From NCBI GenBank assembly GCA_036426205.1, contig WSYH01002488.1, positions 1 to 64,000 of the forward strand: 64,000 bases of DNA, read 5' to 3'. The position numbers and the translations under genes are program-made. The notes under the pieces are model-generated. The model saw only the letters and a program-made list of their open reading frames with translations. It did no database searches and was not told the origin of the DNA. Below, piece after piece: positions 34,601-46,600 of the stretch. Source of the stretch: Ascaphus truei (Eukaryota > Chordata > Amphibia > Anura > Ascaphidae). The first letter of the stretch is position 1; each line of letters opens with the position of its first letter.

Positions 34601-37600
34601 GATACAATGGAGAGAACAAAGGGATAAGCCCTCTAACCCATGATGAGAATTACACAGGGGAAATACAGGAGAAGATAAACGGGATGATTAAGATACAGTA
34701 CAAGTGGCGGCCGCCTTTATCCTAATGCGGCCGGATCCGCGGCGCTCTGATAATCGCGGGCAGATTGTGTTTTTTTTTTGGTCCGTAGTGAATTGCGTTA
34801 TTTTAGCGGTCGTGATATTAGCATTTTATTGTCGCTGTCTGCAATACTGCAATACCGTCTAAAAACTCAGGGTGCGTTCGCGAGCGTGTGTCTTGGAAGT
34901 CTAATACTTTAGCAGTTCAACCAAGTCAGTATAACGTCTGCGTGTGCGCGTGCAGTAATTGTAAATTTGCATATTTACTGTATACATGCATTGCAGTGCT
35001 GTATGTCTCATTTGAAAATTGTTGAAACGCATAGGGTGTACAGTACTGTAACAGTGTCACATTTCGGCATCTACAGCGCTCTCCCTCGCTGCCCCCGCAC
35101 ACACAGGATAATTACTGCACATGCAGTGTATTTACAAGTTCTTATTATCTGCAGTGCGTACATCTCTCCCACACCATTCCTTTGAATGTGTGTCTTTCTG
35201 GTTTCAATCAAATTCCTGCTTGACAGCAGATGATTACTGCTATGCGCCTGTAACTTCACCCACCACTGGTTGCTGAGTGAGTGACCAAAAAATATAATTT
35301 TTTTTTTTTCCTCATGTTTTATTTTATTTTCTCCACAAGCCTGCAAAAACCATCTTGATATTACGATATTCAATCTGTGCTGTAGCTTTTGACTGTGACC
35401 CTGTGCGTTTGCCTGCACAGTGTGCTTTTTATGTACTGTATTGGGGGGTGTAGGGATCAAATTATTATGATGACTGCCTTTTGAAATTATGTCATTTCTT
35501 TGAACTGCAGTACAACTAATCTTCCTGCAGCTGTACCCTGTGCCCCCCTCCCCCACGCACACACACAAGGCTCGCTCACGGATTTGAAACTCTTATCGAC
35601 AGACACCTCTACAGAGTCATTCATTTTCTGAAGTTGTCGTTGTGTTTTTAATCCGTCCCTAGCCGAGCATCACCTACTGCGCCTGTGTGTAATCCTCTTT
35701 AGATGGGAGCTAGTGATTACTGCGCATGACTCACCCAACCCCCACCCCCCCAATCCTTTGAGGCTTTGTTACGGTAACGCTTTGGAAAATCCCTTCTCGA
35801 ATTTGATAGTTAATCTGATTTGCCACAGCACTGTGAGAATTGAGAGTTAAAAAAACCATTAGTGATTCATGTTGTTTTGTCATTTTTTTTCTTTGGTGTA
35901 CTGTAGGTGTGGGGGGGGGGGTATTTGTCAATGATTATGATTATCATGAATGTAAATAAATATTTATTTTATTTTATCAGGAACAAAAACAATATATAAA
36001 AATAATCATGAATAATTCATACTGTTATGCAGTCTTTATTAATTTTTCTGTCAGATGGAAATGAGGGCGGTGGATATCATGAATTATGCACATGAAATAA
36101 TTTTTAATTAATATATAATATATATAATATATATAGTAATATAATTTTTTCCATCTTATTTTCTTCCTCGTTCTGGTTACAGTACAGTAGTTCATTGAGA
36201 GAGGAGAGGTTTTGTGTACAGTACATCATGACTGCAGTTTAGATACTGTACACTTAACTGTACAAACAGTTCACAGACTGTACACGATACCCCCCCTTTC
36301 CCCAGTCCATCCTTTTTTTCTGAAAAGACAAGAAAACAAAAAATGAGTGCAGTAATGTGCATACTGTATTATGGCATTGTGTGCTGTGTAGTACTGTCAA
36401 ACTAGTTATACTGGAACTACTGTATACCGTGACTTACTGTTAAATAATTTGTAACAGGTGGCTGGTGCTGCTCTCTCTGGAAAGAAAAAAATTGAGCAGT
36501 AGGTGCATAATGTATTATGGCATTGTGTACTGTATAGCTACTCCATATTGGACTACATAATGCAGTTAGTACTGTAAAACTAGTCTATACTGGAACTACT
36601 GTACTGTATAGTCTGATTACTAGGAATGAAAAAATCTGTGCCATACTTACCTGTATCATACTGTACTTACAATATACTGTACAGTACTATACGTACCATA
36701 CTACCTTCCTGATGCTTGCCCATTACGTGCGATCACAATGGGCAACACAGTCGCAATATGGTCAATATATTTATTGCATCGTTCCACGGTGAGTACATCA
36801 TTCCAAAAACTCAGTATGCCGTGCCCACACTCACCTTTTGGAGGGTTTCACGACTTTTCGGATATGGTTCTTCAGCTGATGCCAGACCATTTCGATCGGA
36901 TTGAAGTCTGGCGATTGTCATTGGAGGGGGGAAAAAAGGACAATTAGTTTAAGAGATACAGTACACAGTAAAAACAGTGGGAAAAAATGAGACACGGTTA
37001 CCGCACTTACTCCCCTGGCATCTTCACCCAGTTGATACCGCGCTCAAGGATATGCGCTGTTGACGCAGTGTGCTTCGGCTCGTTGTCCTGGTAGAAACGG
37101 TGACCATCCGAGAACTCATGTGTGATGTATTCCACAATCTCAGGCACAATTTTGTCTTGGAAGAAAGCTTTATTCATGATTCCTATAACAAGAAAAGAAA
37201 AGTGCTCAAAAAACTGCACACTAGTACAGTACAGTGCGTAAGGCTACATTATATTTGATATATTTACCTTGAAAGATGACAATGCATCCTGGTCCACGCC
37301 TAGAGATGGCACCCCACACATGCATCTTCACGGGTGTTTGGACGCGGCTTCATAGATATGCGACCTTTTTGTGGAATGCAAAGGTGGAAAATCTCTCCAG
37401 CGAAACAGTAGACTCGTCAGTGAAGATGCAATCCTGGAAAGTTTCTCTACTGTCGATCCATGCCTGGGCCTGAACCACTCTTGATTTTGTTAACGTCCCT
37501 TACCATGGGATACGCTCTGTAATGACAAGGAATAAATAATTTTATAGGTTACAGTACAGTTTCTTAAACAACACTTTTACCTCCTGTACTGTCCAGTACT

Positions 37601-40600
37601 AACCTCACACGTCCATATTTTCATCCAATTCTGCGTCTCATCTTCTTTATGCTGGTCTCAGATACAGTGAGATGTGATTTTCCTGCAGAGTGTATTTGAC
37701 CCTTAATGCATCTTCTCATCATTCTCCTCACTTATTTTGTCGACCAGAAGAGTTGTCTCCCTACAATGTAAAGAAAAACAACAATCCGGTAAGTGTGCAG
37801 TGCAGTAGGCCACAAGCCACAGCACATTATTTGCAGTTAAAAAAAGTATACAGTGAGATATTGTTCTATTAAATGCAGCAATATAAACAATATACAGTAT
37901 ATATGTTGTATATAAATATACCGAAAATAACTATAAAATTAGATACAGTAGATCTACACAATATATTGTTCTATTAATATGCAGCAATATAAACCATATA
38001 TATACTGTTGTTATATAAATATACAGAAATAACTATAAAATTAGATACACTAGATCTACACAAATATTGTTCTATTAATATGCAGCAATATAAACAATAT
38101 ACAGGTAAACCCCGTTATAACGCGACCCGTTATAACGCGATTCGGTTATTAAACGCAGTTTCCGTGGCTCCGTTTTTAAAAAAAAAAAAAAAATTAAATT
38201 TACATTTTTTTTTGCACACTGGCACAACAAGCACACACAACTGCTCACTGCTCACACTGCAACACACTGCACACTGCTCACTGCACACAGCACACACTCT
38301 CACTGCTCACACTGAACACTGCACACAGCACACACTCTCACTGCAGCACACACCTGCACATACACTGTCACTGCTCACACTGCACACAACACACACTCTC
38401 ACTGCACACACTGCTCACTGCTCACACTGCACACTGCACACACACACACTCTCACTGCCACACTGCTACACTGCACACTGCACACTGCACACTGCACACA
38501 GCACCACACTTCACTGCCACACTGCACACACTATCACTCAGCACTCAGATGTCAGCAGCCACCCCCCTCAAGTCAGCAGCCCACCCCCCTCACATGTCAG
38601 CAGCCCACCCCCCTCACATGTCAGAAGCCCACCCCCCTTCACATGTCAGCAGCCACCCCCCCCTCACATGTCAGCAGCCACCCCCCCTCAATGTCAGCAG
38701 CCCACCCTCACATGTCAGCAGCCCCCCCCACATGTCAGCAGCCCACCCCCCCTCACAGGTCAGCAGCCCACCCACCCCCCTCCACATGTCAGCAGCCCAC
38801 CCCCCCTCCAATGTCAGCAGCCCAACCCCCTCGCCATGGGAAGATGATAGGTGCAGCCCTACAGACGAGGATACCACTCCTCTTCTTCCATTCTATATAT
38901 ACCACTCTCTTCTATATACCACTCCTCTTCTATATACCACTCCTCTTCTATATACCACTCCTCTTCTATTACCCACTCCTCTTCTATGTACCAACTCCTC
39001 TTCTATGTCTACCTCTTTAATACATCCTCTTCTATATAACACTCAAGCTTCTATATACCACTCCATCATATATACCTATCATTACAACTCCTTTCTATTA
39101 ATGTACCACCCTCCTCTTCTATGTTACCACTCCTCTTCTATGTACCACTCCTTTCTATTACCACTCCCTTCTATGTCACCACTCTCTTCTATATACACTC
39201 TCTTCTATATACCACTCATCTTCTGTCCACTACTCTTCTATTACCTCTCCTCTTCTATATACCACTCCTCTTCTATATATACCACTCCTCTTCTATGTAC
39301 CACTCCTCTTATATGTCCCAATCCTCTTCTAGTACCACTCCTCTTCTATGTACACCTCTTCTATGTACACTCCTCTTCTATATACCACTCTCTTCTATAT
39401 AGAAGAGGAGTGGTACATAGAAGAGGAGTGGTACATAGAAGAGGAGTGGTACATAGAAGAGGAGTGGTATATAGAAGAGGAGTGGTATATAGAAGAGGAG
39501 TGGTACATAGAAGAGGAGTGGTACATAGAAGAGGAGTGGTACATTATATAGAAGAGAGTGTATATGAAGTACGGAAGTTAAGTGGAGTGGTATATAGAAG
39601 CTTTGGATGTGTAACTAGAAGAGGATTGGTATCTATAAGAGGTAGTGTGTACTAGAAGAGGATTGGTACATAGAAGAGAGGAGGTAACCTAGAAGAGGAG
39701 TGGGTATATAGAAGAGGAGTGGTATATAAGAAGAGGTCAAGAGAGATGTATAGTAGAAGAGGGTGGGTAGTATAACAAGAGAATTGGTTATAGAAGAGGA
39801 GTGGTATCCTGTCTGTAGGGCTGCACCTATCATCTTCCCATGGCGAGGGGGTGGGCTGCTGACTTGGAGGGGGGGTGGGCTGCTGACATGTGAGGGGGGG
39901 GGTGGGCTGCTGACCTGTGAGGGGGGGTGGGCTGCTGACATGTGGGGGGGGCTGCTGACATGTGAGGGTGGGCTGCTGACATGTGAGGGGGGGTGGCTGC
40001 TGACATGTGAGGGGGGGGTGGCTGCTGACATGTGAGAGGGGGGGTGGGCTTCTGACATGTGAGGGGGGTGGGCTGCTGACATGTGAGGGGGGGTGGGCTG
40101 CTGACATGTGAGGGGGGGTGGGCTGCTGACATCTGAGTGCTGAGTGATAGTGTGTGCAGTGTGGGCAGTGAGAGTGTGTGCTGTGTGCAGTGTGCAGTGT
40201 GCAGTGTGCAGTGTGAGCAGTGTGTGCAGTGAGAGTGTGTGTTGTGTGCAGTGTGCAGTGTGAGCAGTGAGCAGTGTGTGCAGTGAGAGTGTGTGTTGTG
40301 TGCAGTGTGAGCAGTGAGCAGTGTATGTGCAGTGTGTGCTGCAGTGAGAGTGTGTGCTGTGTGCAGTGTTCAGTGTGAGCAGTGAGAGTGTGTGCTGTGT
40401 GCAGTGAGCAGTGTGCAGTGTGTGCAGTGTGAGCAGTGAGCAGTGTGTGTGCAGTGTGTGCAGTGTGCAAAAAAAAAATGTAAATTTAATTTTTTTTTTT
40501 TTTTTAAACGGGAGCCACGGGAAAACTGCGTTATAACCGAATCGCGTTATAACGGGTCGCGTTATAACGGGGTTTACCTGTATATTGTTTATATTGCTGC

Positions 40601-43600
40601 ATATTAATAGAACAATATTTTGTGTAGATCTAGTGTATCTAATTTTATAGTTATTTCTGTATATTTATATAACAACAGTATATATATTGTTTATATTGCT
40701 GCATATTAATAGAACAATATATTGTGTAGATCTACTGTATCTAATTTTATAGTTATTTCGGTATATTTATATAACAACAGTATATACTGTATATTGTTTA
40801 TATTGCTGCATATTAATAGAACAATATCTCACTGTATACTTTTTTTACTGCAAATAATGTGCTGTGCTTGTGGCCTACTGCACTGCAACTTACCGGATTG
40901 TTGTTTTTCTGTACATTGTAGGGAGACAACTCTTCTGGTCGACAAAATAAGTGAGGAGAATGATGAGAAGAATGCATTAAGGGTCAAATACACTCTGCAG
41001 GAAAATCACAATCTCACTGTATCTGAGACCAGCATAAAGAAGATGAGACGCAGAATTGGATGAAAATATGGACGTGTGAGGTTAGTACTGGACAGTACAG
41101 GAGGTAAAAGTGTTGTTTAAGAAACTGTACTGTACCTATAAAATTATTTATTCCTTGTCATTACAGAGCGTATCCCATGGTAAGGGACGTTAACAAAATC
41201 AAAAGAGTGGTTCAGGCCCAGGCATGGATCGACAGTAGAGAAACTTTCCAGGATTGCATCTTCACTGACGAGTCTACTGTTTCGCTGGAGAGATTTTCCA
41301 CCTTTGCATTCCACAAAAAAGGTCGCATATCTATGAAGCCGCGTCCAAAACACCCAGTGAAGATGCATGTGTGGGGTGCCATCTCTAGGCGTGGACCAGG
41401 ATGCATTGTCATCTTTCAAGGTAAAATATATCAAATATAATGTAGCCTTACGCACTGTACTGTACTAGTGTGCAGTTTTTTGAGCACTTTTCTTTTCTTG
41501 TTATAGGAATCATGAATAAAGCTTTCTTCCAAGACAAAATTGTGCCTGAGATTGTGGAATACATCACACATGAGTTCTCGGATGGTCACCGTTTCTACCA
41601 GGACAACGAGCCGAAGCACACTGCGTCAACAGCGCATATCCTTGAGCGCGGTATCAACTGGGTGAAGATGCCAGGGGAGTAAGTGCGGTAACCGTGTCTC
41701 ATTTTTTCCCACTGTTTTTACTGTGTACTGTATCTCTTAAACTAATTGTCCTTTTTTTCCCCCTCCAATGACAGATCGCCAGACTTCAATCCGATCGAAA
41801 TGGTCTGGCATCAGCTGAAGAACCATATCCGAAAAGTCGTGAAACCCTCCAAAAAGGATGAGTTGGGGCACGGCATACTGAGTTTTTGGAATGATGTACT
41901 CACCGTGGAACGATGCAATAAATATATTGACCATATTGCGACTGTGTTGCCCATTGTGATCGCACGTAATGGGCAAGCATCAGGAAGGTAGTATGGTACA
42001 GTATAGTACTGTACAGTAGTATTGTAAGTACAGTATGATACAGGTAAGTATGGCACAGATTTTTTCATTCCTAGTAATCAGACTATACAGTACAGTAGTT
42101 CCAGTATAGACTAGTTTTACAGTACTAACTGCATTATGTAGTCCAATATGGAGTAGCTATACAGTACACAATGCCATAATACAGTATGCACCTAACTGCT
42201 CAATTTTTTTCTTTCCAGAGAGAGCAGCACCAGCCACCTGGTTACAAATTATTTAACAGTAGTCACGGTATACAGTAGTTCCAGTATAGACTAGTTTGAC
42301 AGTACTACACAGCACACAATGCCATAATACAGTATGCACATTACTGCACTCATTTTTTGTTTTCTTGTCTTTTCAGAAAAAAAGGATGGACTGGGGAAGA
42401 GGGGGGGTATCGTGTACAGTCTGTGAACTGTTTGTACAGTTAAGTGTACAGTATCTAAACTGCAGTCATGATGTACTGTACACAAAACCTCTCCTCTCTC
42501 AATGAACTACTGTACTGTAACCAGAACGAGGAAGAAGATAAAGATGGAAAAAATTATATTACTATATATATTATTATATATTATATATTATTAATTAAAA
42601 TTATTATCAATGTGCATAATTCATGATTATCCACCGGCCCTCAATTTCCATCTGACAGAAAAAATTAATAAAGACTGCATAACAGTATGAATTATTCATG
42701 ATTATTTTTATATATTGTTTTTGTTCCTGATAAAATAAAATAAATATTTATTTACATTCATGATAATCATAATCATTGACAAATACCCCCCCCCCCACAC
42801 CTACAGTACACCAAAGAAAAAAATGACAAAACAACATGAATCAGCTAATGGTTTTTTTAACTCTCAATTCTCACAGTGCTGTGCAAATCAGATTTACATA
42901 TCAAATTCGAGAAGGGATTTTCCAAAGCGTTACCGTAAACAAAGCCTCAAAGGATTGGGGGGGGGGGTTGGGTGAGTCATGCGCAGTAATCAGCTAGCTC
43001 CCATCTCAAAGAGGATTACACACAGGCGCAGTGAGGTGATGCTCGGCTAGGGACGGATTAAAAACACAACGACAAGCTTCAGAAAATGAATGACTCTGTA
43101 GAGGTGTCTGTCGATAAGAGTTTCAAATCCGTGAGCGAGCCTTGTGTGTGTGCGTGGGGGAGGGGGGCACAGGGTACAGCTGCAGGAAGGATTAGTTGTA
43201 CTGCAGTTCAAAGAAATGACATAATTTCAAAAGGCAGGTCATCATAATAATTTGATCCCTACACCCCCAAATACAGTACATAAAAAGCACACATGTGCAG
43301 GCAAACGCACAGGGTCACAGTCAAAAGCTACAGCACAGATTGAATATCGTAATATCAAGATGGTTTTTGCAGGCTTGTGGAGAAAATAAAAATAAAACAT
43401 GAGGAGAAAAAAAAAATATATATTTTTTGGTCACTCACTCAAGCAACCAGTGGTGGGTGAAGTTACAGGCGCATGAGCAGTAATCATCTGCTGTCAAGCA
43501 GGAATGTGATTGAAACCAGAAAGACACACATTCAAAGGAATGGTGTGGGAGAGATGTACTGCACTGCAGATAAGATAAGAACTTGAAATACACTGCAGTG

Positions 43601-46600
43601 CAGTAAATTATCCTGTGTGTGCGGGGGCGAGCGAGGGGAGAGCGCTGTAGATGCCGAAATGTGACACTGTTACAGTACTGTACACGCCTATGCGTTTCAA
43701 CAATTTTCAAATGAGACATACAGCACTGCAAATGCATGTATACAGTAAATATGCAAATTTACAATTACTGCACGCGCACACGCAGACGTTATACTGACGT
43801 TGGTTGAACTGCTAAAGTATTAGACTTCCAAGACAACAGCTCGCGAACGCACCCTGAGTTTTTAGACGGTATTGCAGTATTGCAGACAGCGACAATAAAA
43901 TGCTAATATCACGACCGCTAAAATAACGCAATTCACTACGGACCAAAAAAAAAAACACATCTGCCCGCGATTATCAGAGCGCCGCGGATCCGGCCGCATT
44001 AGGATAAAGGCGGCCGCCACTGTACTGTATCTTAATCATCCCATGTTTATCTTCTCCTGTATTTTCCCCTGTGTAATTCTCATCATGGGTTAGAGGGCTA
44101 TCCCTTTGTTCTCTCCAGTGTATAAATCCTGTAGTATGGGCTACAACCGACCTTTTTCCCCCGTTTGTCCTGCCTCTCCGGGGTCCCCTTTAGATCCCGT
44201 TTGTCCTGAAAAATATTATAAATTGTCAGATTGTACATTTTGTATGTAAGTATTCATCACTTTCTTTATACAGCCTCTGTTACATCAGAGCTAATTCCTG
44301 AGCAGACACATTGCTAACAGGACAGTAGTAATTAAAATACTTTTAGTGTCTTGCTTAAACAAGTTTAAAAATGTTTTCCAGCGTTATTCCACTATTATGT
44401 GTTTTCTTTTTCCAAGGGCATATCTAGCCATTCTAATACAGAAGTCACTGTCTGTAACTTCCCTGAGGACATGCTTCTCTGGAGCCCTCACCTTTTTCTC
44501 CTTGTATTCCTGCATCGCCGGCTACTCCTGTTCCAAAAAAACAAAATATAATACAAAAATGAATGAGTCTATAGGTTTGTGGGCAATTAATTTATCAGCA
44601 GAGGGTCTATCCAGTGTTGCAAAGGCTAATAAGGATCTGTAAGGAGGATTCACTTTTACTAGTAGGAGGGTTACCATTTGACTCCTAGGAAGCTATGGGC
44701 CAGCTCTCCAAATGTGCTCCTTGTGATTTCTCTTTGTTCCTTTATTTATTTATATAATGTGTTATTGAATGTTGCGTATAGCCTTACATACTGTAACTAC
44801 TCCCCACAGAACAGACGCCAGATGGGCCATATAGATGGATACATTTTTGTTAAAAGTTCTATATTCAAAATTCCTTATGTTGGAAGCAGACTATCAAAGT
44901 CTGACTGACTAAGAAAGTGATGTTAGTACTGGGCGGTTAGTATAGAGGTGTGGTCTTTTAGGACTACCATTTTCTACAAGAATTAATGTATATTTAAGTA
45001 ATAATACCAGAAGAACAGGGCATTACTGGCCAGTAATGCCATGTTCTGAGGGGATTATTACTATTATAGGCTAAATGTAGGCTTATATATATTTTTTTTT
45101 AAATGTTCATAAAAAAGATACATTTTTGTAGTCATATTGATTTTTATCAGCATGATTGTCTACATTCTTATGCTTTTACTGCAAGTTTATTAAAAGGAAA
45201 TTGAACATACACAGAGCCCCCTCTATACACATACACACTCTGCAACCCCCCTCTATATACACAAACACATTCTGCAGTCCCCCCTACACACTCTGCAGCC
45301 GCCCTCCTCTACACCCACAAAACACACACACAGCAGCCCCCCTCTACAACCACAAACACACAAAACACAGAAACATACTGCAGACACACACACACACCAT
45401 AACACACTCTGCAGCAGCCATCCTCCACCATCTACACACACTGACTGCAGCCCCCCTCTACACCCACAAAACACACTGCAGACACACACACCAACAAAAC
45501 AGACTGATGCCCCCTCTACATCCATAAAACACACACCAGCAGACCCCCTCTACACCCAGTGCAGCCCCCATGTAAACCCACATACACACAACACTCTGCA
45601 CCCCTCCTCCACCCACAAAACACACACTGAAAACACACACACTGCAGCACCCCTTCTACACCCACAAAACACACACTGCAGACACACACAAACCAACACT
45701 CTGCCAGCTCTACATCCACAAAACACACACAGCACACACACTATGCACCCCTCCGCCACCCACAAAACACACACTGCAGCCCACCCTCTGCACCTACAAA
45801 ACACACACTGCAGAGATACACACAAATCAACAAAACAGACTGCCACCTCTACAGCCACAAAACACACCAGCAGCCCCCTCCCTACACCCACTGCAGCCCC
45901 CTGTAAACCCGCACACTGCAGACACACATACACCAAAAAAACACACTCTGCACCCCAACTCCACCCACAAAACATACACTGAAGACACACACACTGCAGC
46001 TCCCCTTCTACACCAACAAAACACACACAGCAGAAACACACCAACAAGGCTCTGCTGCCCCTTCTACAGTCACAAAACACACACCAACAAAAGACACACA
46101 TCCTAATAAAACACTCTGCTGGCCCCTTTACACCCACAAAACACAAACGCACAAACCTTTCCCCTCCCTTTTCTGTACTGAGCTCTCTGCAGGAAGGGTG
46201 AGGGAAGAATGAGTGCCTTGCTGGTGCCTTCTGTCCAATCACCTCCCCTGTCTAACAGCAAATTTTGTTCTTTGTGAATGAAAACTGAAAGCTGATTGGC
46301 TGAAAAACTTGGCAGGGTGCCAAAAATTCCGGGCCATTACTGATTGGATAATGCCCGGCATTTTAACCAATCAGAGAGCAGGTATTTCAATAATACCCAT
46401 ATTTTACCATCTTTAGCCTATAATGTATCTTAATCTTCCAATGTTAATTGTCTTCTGTATTTTCCCCTGTGTAGTTCTCATCATGGGTTAGAGGGTTGTC
46501 CCTTTGTTCTCTCCAGTGTATAAATCATGAAGTATGGACTACAACCGACCTTTTTCCCCTGTTTGTCCTGCCTCTCCGGGGTCCCCTTTAGATCCTGTTT

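Larger units (their letters stand above)
20046..44027. mobile_element. Giant (~24 kb) Tc1/mariner-superfamily transposon with forkhead and BEN passenger genes
   Basis: Comparison with the intact collagen units shows that one unit is split. Its spacer stops at TA 20,044-20,045 and resumes at TA 44,028-44,029. The two termini, read inward, are CTGTCGCGGCCCCTTTTATT and CAGTACAGTGGCGGCCGCC followed by TTTATCC, an imperfect inverted repeat. Inside are a spliced DDE transposase, a forkhead-like gene, a BEN-like gene and a nested Penelope-like element. TA target choice and the transposase both point to the Tc1/mariner superfamily. Boundaries are good to a few bases. The true length is uncertain because of the palindrome (34,598-44,128) and the noisy interval 28,660-34,577. 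Confidence 0.8.
34598..44128. repeat. ~9.5-kb spacerless palindrome
   Basis: The left arm 34,598-39,398 is the reverse complement of 39,399-44,128, differing mainly by small indels in low-complexity parts. The apex TCTTCTATATAGAAGA has no loop. Arms contain transposase exons 2-5, the transposon's right terminal repeat and about 100 bp of the host collagen unit (at 34,598-34,695 and 44,028-44,128). A transposition event would not copy flanking host DNA, so this is either an inverted duplication or a fold-back assembly error. Confidence 0.85.

Noticed and set aside
38008..40470. Long Ser/Pro/His-rich frames, some over 350 codons
   Set aside because: They are mirrored on both arms of the palindrome and encode only minisatellite periodicity.
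45253..46242. 230-codon Cys/Val/Gly-rich minus-strand frame resembling a cysteine-rich protein
   Set aside because: It is the complement of a CACAAAACACACACTGCAG-type minisatellite inside an insertion element.
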